NCBI RefSeq assembly: GCF_011045125.1
Contig: NZ_JAAKZF010000017.1
Coordinates: 32,014 to 96,013 of the forward strand
Direction: 5' to 3'
Source: Allomesorhizobium camelthorni
Lineage (GTDB): Bacteria; Pseudomonadota; Alphaproteobacteria; Rhizobiales; Rhizobiaceae
DNA length: 64,000 bases
Shown in pieces: positions 36,253 to 44,854 of this stretch. Both the position numbers and the translations under genes were made by a program. Every line of letters begins with the position of its first letter. The first letter of the stretch is position 1. Under the pieces are notes generated by a model that searched no databases, was not told the DNA's origin, and was given only the letters and a program-made list of their open reading frames with translations.

Positions 36253-37293
36253 TTACGCCGCAGCCTTCTCCGCCGCGCCCGCTTCCACGCTCGCAATCGT
36301 CTTCAGTATCTGGGAGGCGATCTGGTAGGGATCGCCCTGCGAATTCGGGCGGCGGTCCTCGAGATAGCCCCTGTAGCCGTTGCGCACGAAGGAGTGCGGC
36401 ACGCGGATCGATGCGCCACGATCAGCGACGCCGTAGCTGAATTTATTCCACGGGGCAGTCTCGTGCTTGCCGGTCAGGCGCATGTGGTTGTCCGGACCGT
36501 ACACGGCGATGTGGTCGTGCAGGTTCTTCTCGAAGGCCGCCATCAGCGCTTCGAAATACTCCTTGCCGCCGACTTCGCGCATATAGGCGGTCGAGAAGTT
36601 GGCGTGCATGCCCGAGCCGTTCCAGTCGGTGTCGCCGAGCGGCTTGCAATGATATTCGACGTCGATGCCGTATTTCTCGGTCAGGCGCTGCATCAGGTAG
36701 CGGGCCATCCACATCTGGTCGGCCGCCTTCTTGGAGCCCTTGCCGAAAATCTGGAATTCCCACTGGCCCTTCGCCACCTCGGCGTTGATGCCCTCGTGGT
36801 TGATGCCGGCGGCGAGGCACAGATCGAGATGCTCCTCAACAATGGTGCGGGCGACGTCGCCGACGCTCGAATAACCAACGCCGGTGTAGTACGGACCCTG
36901 CGGCGCGGGATAGCCACTCTCGGGGAAGCCGAGCGGACGCCCGTTCTTGTAGAAGAAATATTCCTGCTCGAAGCCGAACCATGCTCCCTCGTCGTCGAGG
37001 ATGGTCGCCCGCTTGTTCGACGGATGTGGCGTTTCGCCGTCCGGCATCATGACTTCGCACATGACGAGAACGCCGTTGGTGCGCGCCGGGTCCGGATAGA
37101 CCGCGACCGGCTTCAGCACGCAATCCGAGCTCCGGCCTTCCGCCTGCATGGTGGAACTGCCGTCGAAGCCCCACAAAGGAAGCTGCTCGAGCGTCGGAAA
37201 TTCCGCGTATTCCTTGATCTGCGTCTTGCCCCGAAGATTGGGGACCGGGGTGTACCCATCCAGCCAAATATATTCGAGCTTGTATTTCGTCAT
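36253..37293 (-). CDS. glnII: Type II glutamine synthetase GlnII
   Basis: From ATG at 37293 (GAGAGG ribosome binding site) the enzyme has 346 residues and begins MTKYKLEYIWLDGYTPVPNL. This is the eukaryote-like octameric GSII found in rhizobia. Active-site blocks include LWGFDGSSTMQAEG, WFGFEQEYFFYK, GPYYTGVG, HEGINAEVAKGQWEFQIFG and NWNGSGMHAN-like DTDWNGSGMHANFST. RGASIRVP is also present. It is not adenylylated, and regulation in rhizobia is transcriptional (NtrC, sigma-54) and translational (GstI). It is convergent with glnA and divergent from gstI. A near-perfect sigma-54 promoter lies upstream. Confidence 0.97.
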   Translation of the reverse strand: MTKYKLEYIWLDGYTPVPNLRGKTQIKEYAEFPTLEQLPLWGFDGSSTMQAEGRSSDCVLKPVAVYPDPARTNGVLVMCEVMMPDGETPHPSNKRATILDDEGAWFGFEQEYFFYKNGRPLGFPESGYPAPQGPYYTGVGYSSVGDVARTIVEEHLDLCLAAGINHEGINAEVAKGQWEFQIFGKGSKKAADQMWMARYLMQRLTEKYGIDVEYHCKPLGDTDWNGSGMHANFSTAYMREVGGKEYFEALMAAFEKNLHDHIAVYGPDNHMRLTGKHETAPWNKFSYGVADRGASIRVPHSFVRNGYRGYLEDRRPNSQGDPYQIASQILKTIASVEAGAAEKAAA

Positions 37294-37378
37294 TCCGGCC
37301 TCTCGTAACCAGTTAACCAATGCGCCTGGAAGGGAGCGCGACATCCCGGCCGCCAAGGCCGATTCCAGTCGTCAGCCA

Positions 37379-37394
37379 AGCAACAAGCATGCCA
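37379..37394 (-). promoter_or_regulatory. Sigma-54 promoter of glnII
   Basis: Read on the minus strand, TGGCATG-CTTG-TTGCT matches the consensus TGGCACG-N4-TTGCW with one mismatch and the obligatory GG-N10-GC spacing. The leader to the glnII ATG is about 75 nt. I could not pick out a clear NtrC dyad further upstream. Confidence 0.8.
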
Positions 37395-37582
37395 CTTCCT
37401 TGCGCAAATGGGAAAACCGCTCAAAATCAAGGCTGGCGGGCGCGCTGCAACATGCTCCAAGAACCGGCAAAATAGATACCTGCCTAAATACTAGTCAGTC
37501 TGCTATTTTTTTGGACAGATGTGTTGCAGTCGTGGTATTGAGCGTTATCTCCGCTGGTCAATACAGCACGGAAGCAAGAACG

Positions 37583-37774
37583 ATGAGCACGGCTTTTACT
37601 CACGAGTCGGCGAAGATCTATACCTTCCCCAAACGGGTTAGGATCAAGGCCGATACCCATGGCAACCAGGCGGATTCTGCCGTGAGTCTCGCCCCGCGAG
37701 CCAACGTCGCCGTCGGCAGCGGCTGGTATCACGAGGCGGCAATCGAGGAAGCCGAACGGGACCGCAAGCGTTAG
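37583..37774 (+). CDS. gstI: GstI-like translational inhibitor of GlnII (DUF2735)
   Basis: The 63-residue product reads MSTAFTHESAKIYTFPKRVR at the start and GSGWYHEAAIEEAERDRKR at the end, the pattern of DUF2735 proteins. It is divergent from glnII. In Rhizobium leguminosarum a 63-residue protein encoded in exactly this position, GstI, reduces translation of glnII mRNA and is itself repressed by NtrC under nitrogen limitation. Length, position and orientation agree here, so the name is transferred on context. Direct activity in this organism is inference. A terminator follows at 37777. Confidence 0.8.
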   Translation: MSTAFTHESAKIYTFPKRVRIKADTHGNQADSAVSLAPRANVAVGSGWYHEAAIEEAERDRKR

Positions 37775-37776
37775 CC

Positions 37777-37803
37777 GAAAGCCCCGGCGCAAGCCGGGTT
37801 TTC
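37777..37803. terminator. Terminator between gstI and the convergent hypothetical gene
   Basis: CCCGGC (37783-37788) and GCCGGG (37793-37798) pair around a GCAA loop, with AAA upstream and TTTTC downstream extending the stem. It is suitable for both directions. Confidence 0.75.
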
Positions 37804-37822
37804 GTAGCGCGCTTCGATCCTG

Positions 37823-38449
37823 CTACTCCTCGCCCAGCAGCGAAGGCACTAACGTCTCGAATCGCGCCGCCGCGACGAAATCCTCGTGGAAGCGCAGGAG
37901 GTTCATGCGCAGGTTGTTGCGGATATAGTCGAAATCGTGAGCGACGATCTCCTTGTGCAGCGGCAGCGCCTCGAAGATCATCCGCGCCGACGGGCTGGTC
38001 ATGTCCTTCACCGGCCGCGGTGGCCCGGCTTGCGTTGCCTGGAGCCGCTCCCTGACCAGAACCAGCGCATCGTCCCAGAAATCCACTGGCGCGCCATCGG
38101 GTACCGGGTAGCGTGCGAACACCTCCGCCGCCACCGTTTCGAGCGCGGCCGGCAACCGTCGCTGCCTCTGCCCGGCATGCGACCTGGTGGCGCCCTCGAC
38201 CATTTCGGCGACCATGGCAAAGGCCGGCGGATAGCTTTGCCAGCGCGATTGGCGCAGCTTTTCCTGGAATTCGGCTTCGCTGAACAGCTTTTGCCAGTAG
38301 ACGCCTGCCCTCACCCGGCAGAACTCCACCACGCATTTCTGGCAGAGGAACGCGGCGCGCGAATCCATGAAATCGGCCAGCGCCCGCCGGTCCGCGACCG
38401 TTTCGGAGGCGCCGAACAGACCAGCCACAAACTTGTCGAACAAACTCAC
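37823..38449 (-). CDS. Conserved hypothetical protein
   Basis: I do not recognise this 208-residue protein. It starts MSLFDKFVAGLFGASETVAD if GTG at 38447-38449 is used, which has GAGGGG five bases upstream. An ATG at 38464 or 38488 would lengthen it. It is mostly helical with a CQKCVVEFC cysteine cluster near residue 35-43, aromatic-rich KLRQSRWQSYPPAF, and a C-terminal region rich in charged helices (HKEIVAHDFDYIRNNLRMNLLRFHEDF). The cysteine cluster might bind metal. It is convergent with gstI and divergent from the symporter pair. Confidence 0.75.
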   Translation of the reverse strand: MSLFDKFVAGLFGASETVADRRALADFMDSRAAFLCQKCVVEFCRVRAGVYWQKLFSEAEFQEKLRQSRWQSYPPAFAMVAEMVEGATRSHAGQRQRRLPAALETVAAEVFARYPVPDGAPVDFWDDALVLVRERLQATQAGPPRPVKDMTSPSARMIFEALPLHKEIVAHDFDYIRNNLRMNLLRFHEDFVAAARFETLVPSLLGEE

Positions 38450-38722
38450 GGCCACCCCTCGCATTCTTCCCAGTCGCAAGCTTAGCCCCATTTTCTCCCG
38501 AGCACCAATGGCGGTCGAAGGCACGACGACTGATTCTAAAGTCCTATGAACAGCAAGCGGCAACCGATGTTAGGTTCGGTCAACATCGGATTCGCGCGCG
38601 CACCGCTCGCCGTCCTCCGATGTGTCGCTCCACCTCGCAGTTGCAAGGCTATGGGGCGACAGGGCAACCAGGTCCGTGGGTCGAGGAGGATTGCCGGGCC
38701 TTTTTGGAGGAGGGAAAACGCG

Positions 38723-38977
38723 ATGGCGACGCCAGACCGCGTAAGTTACTGGAACAAGACCAGAAGTCTCATGTTCGTCATGTTGGCGCTCTGGGTGTTC
38801 TTCGGATACGTCGTCCACATGTTTGTGGGCGCGCTCGACAATATCGTCATCCTTGGCTTCCCGTTTGGCTACTACATGGCCGCGCAGGGCTCGCTCATCG
38901 CCTTCGTCATCATGCTGTTCTGGTTTGCGCGCAAGCAGAACGCCATCGACGAAGAGCATGGCGTGGCCGAAGAATGA
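38723..38977 (+). CDS. DUF4212 small subunit of a sodium:solute symporter
   Basis: From ATG at 38723, with a GGAGGAGGG ribosome binding site, the protein is 84 residues with two membrane helices (SLMFVMLALWVFFGYVVHMFVG and FPFGYYMAAQGSLIAFVIMLFWFA) joined by a short loop, and a polar C-terminus. This is the layout of DUF4212 proteins, which accompany VC_2705-type sodium:solute symporters. The symporter gene begins 16 nt downstream, so the two form a two-component permease similar in plan to YjcH-ActP. The substrate, probably a small carboxylate, is inference. Confidence 0.88.
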   Translation: MATPDRVSYWNKTRSLMFVMLALWVFFGYVVHMFVGALDNIVILGFPFGYYMAAQGSLIAFVIMLFWFARKQNAIDEEHGVAEE

Positions 38978-38992
38978 TCGGGGGGATTGATC

Positions 38993-40972
38993 ATGGCTAA
39001 CACCACAGCAGGCGGCAGCGACTTCACCGCCAATCTCGGCCGGGTCTACGGCATTTATACGGGCGGCTTCATCGCCTTTATCATCCTGATGGCGATCCTG
39101 AGCGGCCTGGGCGTTCCGAACCGGGTGATCGGTTATTTGTTCGTGGCGTTCACGATCACGATCTACGCCGTCATCGGAATCTTGAGCCGAACCATGCAGG
39201 TCGGCGAATACTACGTGGCGGGGCGCAGGGTCCCGGCGATCTACAACGGCATGGCGACCGGCGCGGACTGGATGTCCGGAGCGTCCTTCGTCGGCATGGC
39301 CGGCACGCTCTACGTCCTCGGTTACGACGGCCTGGCCTTCGTGCTCGGCTGGACCGGTGGCTATGTGCTCGTCGCCATCCTCGTGGCGCCATACTTGCGC
39401 AAGTTCGGCGCCTACACGGTTCCCGACTTCCTGTCGGCACGCTACGGCGGCAACCTGGCCCGCTTCATCGGCGTCGTTGTGCTGTTCTCCTGCTCGTTCA
39501 CCTATGTGGTGGCGCAGATTTACGCGACCGGCATCATCTCGGCGCGTTTCCTCGGCCTCGATTTCAACGTCGCGGTCTATGTCGGACTTGCCGGCATCCT
39601 GGTCTGTTCCATGCTCGGCGGCATGCGCGCCGTCACCTGGACGCAGGTCGCGCAGTACATCGTGCTGATCATCGCCTATTTGATCCCGGCGATCTGGATG
39701 TCGACGGTCAAGACCGGCATTCCGATCCCGCAGCTTATGCAGGGCATGGCGCTCGAGAACATCACGGCGCTCGAAACCGCGCAGGGCATCGCAGTCCATC
39801 ATGTCACGCCATTCGTACATGGCGGCTACAATGCGCTGAACTACTTTCTGCTGATCCTCTGCCTGATGGTCGGCACGGCCTCGCTACCGCATGTGCTGAT
39901 GCGCTACTTCACCACGCCGTCGGTGCGTGAGGCGCGCGTCTCGGTCGCGTGGTCCCTGCTCTTCATCTTCCTGCTCTACTTCACGGCGCCGGCCTATGCG
40001 GCGTTTGCCAAGTGGACGATGCTCGATCTGGTGGCCTCTGGGCTGACACCGGACAACATCGCTGAAAAGGCGAGCTGGATGATGCGCTGGGCGGCAGCTG
40101 ACAACACGCTCGTTCAGATCTGCGGCAAGGCGGCTCTCGATGCCGCTTCAATCGCCGCGGCCTGCGCCGAGCAGGGCGTCACCAACATCGGCTTTGCCAA
40201 CATCAATCTCAACGCCGATATGATCGTGCTTGCCACGCCCGAAATGGCCGGGATGCCCTATGTCATATCGGGCCTTGTCGCCGCCGGCGGCCTTGCCGCC
40301 GCGCTGTCGACCGCCGATGGCCTGCTGCTCGCCATCGCCAACGCGTTGAGCCACGACATCTACTACAAGATGCTCGATCAGCATGCTCCGACCGCCCGCC
40401 GCCTGGTGGTGTCGCGCATCCTGCTCGTCGTGGTCGCCATCTGCGCCGCCTATGTGGCGTCGACGAAACCCGGCGACATCCTTGCGATGGTCTCCTGGGC
40501 ATTCTCGCTCGCCGCTGCCGGGCTGTTCCCGGCACTGGTGCTCGGAGTGTGGTGGAAACGGGCAAACTCCACAGGCGCAGTGCTCGGCATGATCGCCGGG
40601 TTCGGTCTCTGCCTCTACTATCTGCTCGGCACGCGCTACGGCGCCGTCAGCTTCGTCGAAACGTGGGGCTGGCTGTCCACGGCCACCGCCGAACAGATGA
40701 CGAAGTTCGCGGAACTCAAGGCTGCCTTCGCGGCCGCAGCTCCCGAGGCGCAGGAGGCGGCATGGACGGCACTCGACAAGCATGCGCAGACGATCGCAAG
40801 CTGGTGGGGCGTGAAGAACCTGTCGGCTGCCGCATTCGGCCTGCCTGTCGGGTTCGTCGTGATGTACGTAGCTTCCAGGCTGACCAAAGAGCCCTCGCTG
40901 GAACTGCAGGAGTTCATCGAGGAGATCCGCGTTCCGCGCGGCAAGACGGTCATGGAAGAAAAGACCGCCTGA
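38993..40972 (+). CDS. Sodium:solute symporter, VC_2705/ActP-like
   Basis: The 659-residue protein (ATG 38993) has at least 13 hydrophobic segments. SSS-family blocks include YYVAGRRVPAIYNGMATGADWMSGASFVGMAGTLY, YTVPDFLSARYGG and VGTASLPHVLMRYFTTPSVREARVSVAWSLLF. A late SLAAAGLFPALVLGVWWKR segment also fits. A long loop with two cysteines (QICGKAALDAASIAAACAEQG) follows transmembrane helix 8. With the DUF4212 subunit it likely imports a short organic acid with Na+. A strong terminator follows at 40991. Confidence 0.9.
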   Translation: MANTTAGGSDFTANLGRVYGIYTGGFIAFIILMAILSGLGVPNRVIGYLFVAFTITIYAVIGILSRTMQVGEYYVAGRRVPAIYNGMATGADWMSGASFVGMAGTLYVLGYDGLAFVLGWTGGYVLVAILVAPYLRKFGAYTVPDFLSARYGGNLARFIGVVVLFSCSFTYVVAQIYATGIISARFLGLDFNVAVYVGLAGILVCSMLGGMRAVTWTQVAQYIVLIIAYLIPAIWMSTVKTGIPIPQLMQGMALENITALETAQGIAVHHVTPFVHGGYNALNYFLLILCLMVGTASLPHVLMRYFTTPSVREARVSVAWSLLFIFLLYFTAPAYAAFAKWTMLDLVASGLTPDNIAEKASWMMRWAAADNTLVQICGKAALDAASIAAACAEQGVTNIGFANINLNADMIVLATPEMAGMPYVISGLVAAGGLAAALSTADGLLLAIANALSHDIYYKMLDQHAPTARRLVVSRILLVVVAICAAYVASTKPGDILAMVSWAFSLAAAGLFPALVLGVWWKRANSTGAVLGMIAGFGLCLYYLLGTRYGAVSFVETWGWLSTATAEQMTKFAELKAAFAAAAPEAQEAAWTALDKHAQTIASWWGVKNLSAAAFGLPVGFVVMYVASRLTKEPSLELQEFIEEIRVPRGKTVMEEKTA

Positions 40973-40990
40973 TCGGCCACAATGAAACCG

Positions 40991-41024
40991 AAGCGGGGTC
41001 CGGCAACGGACCCCGCTTTCTTTT
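40991..41024 (+). terminator. Rho-independent terminator after the symporter gene
   Basis: AAGCGGGGTCCG (40991-41002) pairs exactly with CGGACCCCGCTT (41007-41018) around GCAA, followed by TCTTTTC. Confidence 0.9.
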
Positions 41025-41080
41025 CGTCGCGACGCAGCCCATAAGGCAGCTCTGTCGCGTAATCTCCAGGTCTTTGCCGA

Positions 41081-41389
41081 ATGAACGAATTCTGGTCCTA
41101 CTGGTATTTTCATGTACCGAATTTCGTCCTCGCAGCGATCATGTACACCTTGCTCGGACGGCTGGTGCTCGGGTTGTTCGTGCCGGAGAACTGGGACAAC
41201 TTTATCTGGCGCGGATTCAAGTTCATCACTGACCCGGTCGTGCGGGTCGTGCGCTATGTCACGCCGGACGTAATCGCGCATCCGCTCGTGCTGCTGTTCG
41301 GTGTGCTGTGGCTGATGGCCATTCGGTTCGTCTATCTTGCGACGCTCTTGAATCTCGGGCTCGGTCCCGTTGCTGCTCCCGGAGCCTGA
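41081..41389 (+). CDS. YggT-family membrane protein
   Basis: The 102-residue protein has two main membrane helices (FVLAAIMYTLLGRLVLGLF and HPLVLLFGVLWLMAIRFVYLATLL) flanking DPVVRVVRYVTPDVIAH. That segment resembles the YggT pattern DPILRPIRRxxP. Members are small inner-membrane proteins with unclear roles. It follows the symporter terminator and is three bases ahead of the next membrane-protein gene, with which it is probably co-transcribed. Confidence 0.75.
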   Translation: MNEFWSYWYFHVPNFVLAAIMYTLLGRLVLGLFVPENWDNFIWRGFKFITDPVVRVVRYVTPDVIAHPLVLLFGVLWLMAIRFVYLATLLNLGLGPVAAPGA

Positions 41390-41391
41390 CC

Positions 41392-41718
41392 ATGGATCGC
41401 AACGCTCTTGTCCCCGTCATGGCTCTCGCCATCATCAACGGCATCTTTTCGCCGTTCGTGATCGTCGTGTTTCTTGCCAACTGGTTTTGGTACCCGCACA
41501 CGCTGCTTCCGGCATCGCCGCAGATCATCTCCATGTTCAGCGCGTTGATTCTGTCGACGCTGACGCTCATGGTCTCGGGCGTGCCGGCTGCGCTCTATTC
41601 GCGGCTGTCGCAGCAATCGGACGGCCGCATCGCCGGACTGATCTGGCTGGTCTTCACTGCGTTACTTACGCTGCCCGCTGTTCCGAATGTGATAAGGGCG
41701 CTGGGCTTCTCCGCCTAA
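41392..41718 (+). CDS. Small integral membrane protein of unknown function
   Basis: From ATG at 41392 (GGAGCC ribosome binding site) the product is 108 residues with three hydrophobic stretches: LVPVMALAIINGIFSPFVIVVFLANWFW, ALILSTLTLMVSGVPAALYS and IAGLIWLVFTALLTLPAVPNVI. No motif is recognised. It begins two nucleotides after the YggT-like stop codon, so translational coupling is likely. It could be an accessory to that protein. Confidence 0.72.
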   Translation: MDRNALVPVMALAIINGIFSPFVIVVFLANWFWYPHTLLPASPQIISMFSALILSTLTLMVSGVPAALYSRLSQQSDGRIAGLIWLVFTALLTLPAVPNVIRALGFSA

Positions 41719-41727
41719 GCTCAGCCA

Positions 41728-42513
41728 TCAGAGCGCCTTGATCAGGGAGGCGGCAGCCATCATGTCGCGCTTGCGGTGGGCGCGACGCGCCATCGCCTCG
41801 GAATCCTGGCCCCACTGCTCGGCCTGCCAATCCTCGTCGACATGGGCGGCCGACCAGGCCGTTTCGGCGTCGATTTCGCCGGCTTCGACCGCCATCGCCA
41901 GAAGCGCCGAACCGGTGAGCGTCGTCATCAGGTGCAGCGCGGCGAGCCGAAGCGGATCCTGGCGCAGCGCAAGATGTTCGCCGATGGCCTCCATGGCCCG
42001 GCGCGGCTGCTCGACATGGATAACTCCCTCCGCAAGCAAAAGCCGCGCCCCGAGCGCCCGCTGCGCCCATTCGAGAAGCGGATCCCATGCCTTGGCCTGG
42101 CGTTCCACCAGGCCGGCGGGCGCGTCGGCCCGATAGCACAGCAGATCGGATGAGGCGAAGCGCGCGACATCGTCGCGCACGGCAACCGGATCGGTAGCGA
42201 CGCCGTCGATTGCCGTGTTGACGAGGCGGTAGACCGGCATGGTCGACGGATCGATCTTTTCGCCCTGCGCGGCGAATTCTTCCGCAACTAGCCCGGCCGC
42301 CTTTTCGGTAGGCAACGCCAAAATGGCCTTGCCCGGCGTACGAACCGGCTTTCCGTCGAGATGGACGGCAACCCCCTCCTTCACCGCCGCAACCGAAACC
42401 TCCTTGTAGAAGCGCTTCGGCAATTGCGTTTTCATCTGGCTCTGCGCGCGCCGGACGGGGTCCGGGTCGGACAGGTATTTCTGGGCGTCGAGATCGTTCA
42501 GGAGATCGCGCAT
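41728..42513 (-). CDS. ATP12-family F1-ATPase assembly chaperone
   Basis: The 261-residue protein shows the ATP12 family pattern. A basic N-terminal part contains KRFYKEVSVAAVKEGVAVHLDGKPVRTPGKAILALPT. Then come the WAAQ-like AEEFAAQGEKIDPSTMP motif, RLVNTAIDGV, DLLCYRADAPAGLVERQAKAWDPLLEWA and a C-terminal helical bundle with HLMTTLTGSALLAMAVEAGEI. In mitochondria ATP12 binds the F1 alpha subunit before assembly. The alphaproteobacterial orthologue is assumed to do likewise. It ends the operon downstream of rluC and the broken transporter gene. Confidence 0.93.
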   Translation of the reverse strand: MRDLLNDLDAQKYLSDPDPVRRAQSQMKTQLPKRFYKEVSVAAVKEGVAVHLDGKPVRTPGKAILALPTEKAAGLVAEEFAAQGEKIDPSTMPVYRLVNTAIDGVATDPVAVRDDVARFASSDLLCYRADAPAGLVERQAKAWDPLLEWAQRALGARLLLAEGVIHVEQPRRAMEAIGEHLALRQDPLRLAALHLMTTLTGSALLAMAVEAGEIDAETAWSAAHVDEDWQAEQWGQDSEAMARRAHRKRDMMAAASLIKAL

Positions 42514-42520
42514 GGTTGCC

Positions 42521-43436
42521 TCACGAAAGCTGCCGGCGCGGGCGGTTGACGATGACCAGCCCAGTGGCGATCAGGCCGAGGGCGGCGAATATTTTGATGC
42601 TCAGCGGTTCGCCAAGCAGCAGCCCGCCACACAGGACGCCGAAGGCCGGCGTCAGGAAGGCAAAGCTCGACAGCCCGGCGGCGGGATAGCGCCGCATCAG
42701 CCAGAACCACAGAATATAGGTGAAGGCGACGACATAGACAGCCTGGAACAGCAGGGCAGCGTAGGCCGACGCGGAGAATTCGCGCAAGGCGGGGCCGGCA
42801 AGCGGCAGAAGCGGCAGGGCCATCACGGCGGAAACCGCCAGTTGATAGAGCAGCAGCTTTTCGGCGCTGGTCGTGGCTAGCTTGCTCTTCTTGATGACCA
42901 GCGTGGTCGCGGCCCACAGAACCCCCGCCCCCAGGCTCATAATGTCGCCGGTGATCGCCTCCGGGCCGGGCAGGCTGAGCTTGTCCGAAAACACCAGCAC
43001 GACGCCGGTGAAAGCCAAAGCCAGGCCCGCCCATTTGCGCAGCGTCATATGCTCGCCAAGCAGGAAATGCGCGCCGACCAGAACCCAGAACGGCATCGTG
43101 TTGACCATCAAGGTGCTGCGCGCCACGGTCGTGAATTCCAGGCCGACGAAGATTAGCAGGAATTCTCCGCCGAACAGCAGACCGGCGAGCAGCCCCGGCC
43201 ACAGCGTGCCGTCGCTATCGAACAGCCGTATGCCGCGATAGCGGCACCACAGGAACACCAGCAACCCGCCGATAGCCGAGCGCGCGACGGCGACGAAGAC
43301 GGGGCTGAAGCCGGCATAGGAGATTTTAGCGGCGACGCCGTTCAGCCCCCCATGAAAAGGTCAGGCCGATCATGATCGCCGCCGCGGCCAGGTCGACGGC
43401 GTCGCGACGGTCGAAGGCGCCGGCAGCGCCGCTCAA
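42521..43436 (-). pseudogene. EamA/DMT-family transporter, broken by a +1 frameshift
   Basis: The frame from 43264 to 42521 encodes a normal EamA permease with paired hydrophobic repeats (GLLFGGEFLLIFVGLEFTTVARSTLMVNTMPFWVLVGAHFLLGEHMT and, later, FAFLTPAFGVLCGGLLLGEPLS). Its N-terminus (MIGLTFSWG...NGVAAKISYAGFSPVFVAVARSAIGG) is read in two frames. A run of six G on the coding strand (C6, 43346-43351) shifts the phase, and five would restore one frame of about 305 residues. A TTG start at 43436 overlaps the rluC stop as TTGA, with GGAGAGGA upstream. It could be a pseudogene, a phase-variable gene or a sequencing error. Confidence 0.75.
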
Positions 43437-44419
43437 CTATCCTCTCCGGCGCTCGCCTCGTCGAAGCCGATCAGGTTCCAGCTCTGGCGCATGTGCGGCG
43501 GCATCGGCGCGGTGACGTCGATCACACCCTTGTCGGGATGGGGAATGCGGATGCGCCTGGCGTGGAGGTGCAGCCGGTTCTGGATGCCGCCGGGAAAATC
43601 CCAATTGGTGTCGGCCTCGAAATATTTCGGATCGCCGATGATCGGGCAGCCAATATGGGCGGCATGGACGCGCAATTGATGTGTGCGGCCGGTATGCGGC
43701 TCCATTTCCAGCCAGGATAGCGTCTGCCCGGCCTGTTCGAGCACGCGATAATACGAAACCGCGTGGTCGGCGCCCTTTTCGCCGTGCTGCGCCACCCGCA
43801 CGCGGTCGCCGTCCGGTGTCGGTTCCTTGACCAGCCAGGTCGAGATCTTGTCCTCGCGCTTTTTCGGCACGCCCTTGACCAGCGCCCAGTAGGTCTTCTT
43901 GGCGTCGCGCCCGCGAAACGCCTCGGCGAGCTTCATCGCCGCAAGCCGGGTGCGCGCGACGACCAGCACGCCCGACGTGTCGCGGTCGAGGCGATGTACA
44001 AGCCGCGGCTTCTCGCCCTTGGAATTGCGCCAGGCCTCCAGCATGTCGTCGACATGGCGCACCACGCCCGAACCACCCTGGACGGCAAGCCCGGCCGGCT
44101 TGTTGAAAACGAAGACCTTGGGGTCCTCGTAGATCAGCATTTGCGAAAGAACGTCGCCATCATCCTGATTGCGCATGGTTTTGGCGGTCAGCGGGCCAGC
44201 ACCCTTCTGATCGACGCCGAGCGGCGGGATGCGGATCATCTGGCCGGGTTCGACACGAGTGTCCGCCTTGGCGCGGCCGCCATCCACCCTGATCTGGCCG
44301 GAGCGCAGCAGCTTCTGCAAATGGCCGAAACCCAGGCCGGGAAAATGTGTCTTGAACCAGCGGTCGAGCCGCATGCCCGTCTCGCCGGCCTCGACCATGA
44401 TCTGCTCTACGCCTGCCAT
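43433..44419 (-). CDS. rluC: RluA/RluC-family pseudouridine synthase
   Basis: The 328-residue enzyme has an S4 RNA-binding domain (residues about 14-75: GMRLDRWFKTHFPGLGFGHLQKLLRSGQIRVDG) and the RluA catalytic domain with HRLDRDTSGVLVVARTRLAAMKL. The Asp of HRLDRDTSG is the nucleophile. The downstream motifs HTGRTHQLRVHAAHIGCPIIGDPKY complete the fold. It most likely modifies 23S rRNA (positions 955, 2504, 2580 in E. coli), although paralogue specificity cannot be read from sequence alone. It lies between DUF190 and the broken EamA gene. Confidence 0.92.
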   Translation of the reverse strand: MAGVEQIMVEAGETGMRLDRWFKTHFPGLGFGHLQKLLRSGQIRVDGGRAKADTRVEPGQMIRIPPLGVDQKGAGPLTAKTMRNQDDGDVLSQMLIYEDPKVFVFNKPAGLAVQGGSGVVRHVDDMLEAWRNSKGEKPRLVHRLDRDTSGVLVVARTRLAAMKLAEAFRGRDAKKTYWALVKGVPKKREDKISTWLVKEPTPDGDRVRVAQHGEKGADHAVSYYRVLEQAGQTLSWLEMEPHTGRTHQLRVHAAHIGCPIIGDPKYFEADTNWDFPGGIQNRLHLHARRIRIPHPDKGVIDVTAPMPPHMRQSWNLIGFDEASAGEDS

Positions 44420-44512
44420 CGTGGCTTCTTACCCGTTTCCAATCGGGCGCAATAGCATCAGCCGAGGCTTCTTGCGAGCCACAAACCGCCGAACGGCGCG
44501 GCAATCAGCCTA

Positions 44513-44851
44513 TCACTTGCCGTTCGTTCCATATTGAACGACTTGGACCTTCTCCAGCGTGATCAAGCCGCTGGTCATGATCGCGTCAAGCACCGGCAGG
44601 AAGGCATTGATCTTGTCCTCGCTGTCGACAATCTCGATCACCAGCGGCAAATCTTCCGACAGCCGGAGGATCTTGGTCGTGTGCAGCCGGCTGGAATGGC
44701 CGAAACCCATCGCGCCCCGTATGACGGTCGCACCCGCGATCTGCATCTCACGAGCCCTGAGTACGATCGATTCATAGAGCGGACGGCCATTATCCCGATC
44801 GTTCTCGCCGATGAATATCCGCAGCAACTGTGCCTGCTTGGGTATTTGCAT
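44513..44851 (-). CDS. DUF190-family protein linked to fluoride export
   Basis: The 112-residue protein reads QAQLLRIFIGENDRDNGRPLYESIVLRAREMQIAGATVIRGAMGFG in its first half and DLPLVIEIVDSEDKINAFLPVLDAIMTSGLITLEKVQVV in its second, the PII-like ferredoxin-fold pattern of DUF190. These proteins are often encoded with CrcB fluoride channels, as here (crcB ends three bases upstream), and may regulate or assemble them. Function is not proven. It is in the middle of a minus-strand operon. Confidence 0.9.
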   Translation of the reverse strand: MQIPKQAQLLRIFIGENDRDNGRPLYESIVLRAREMQIAGATVIRGAMGFGHSSRLHTTKILRLSEDLPLVIEIVDSEDKINAFLPVLDAIMTSGLITLEKVQVVQYGTNGK

Positions 44852-44854
44852 GGT

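Noticed and set aside
38570..39820. A minus-strand open frame of 416 codons opposite the symporter genes
   Set aside because: Antisense to two clear membrane-protein genes. It is extremely rich in Asp, His and Arg, as expected of the reverse complement of hydrophobic codons.
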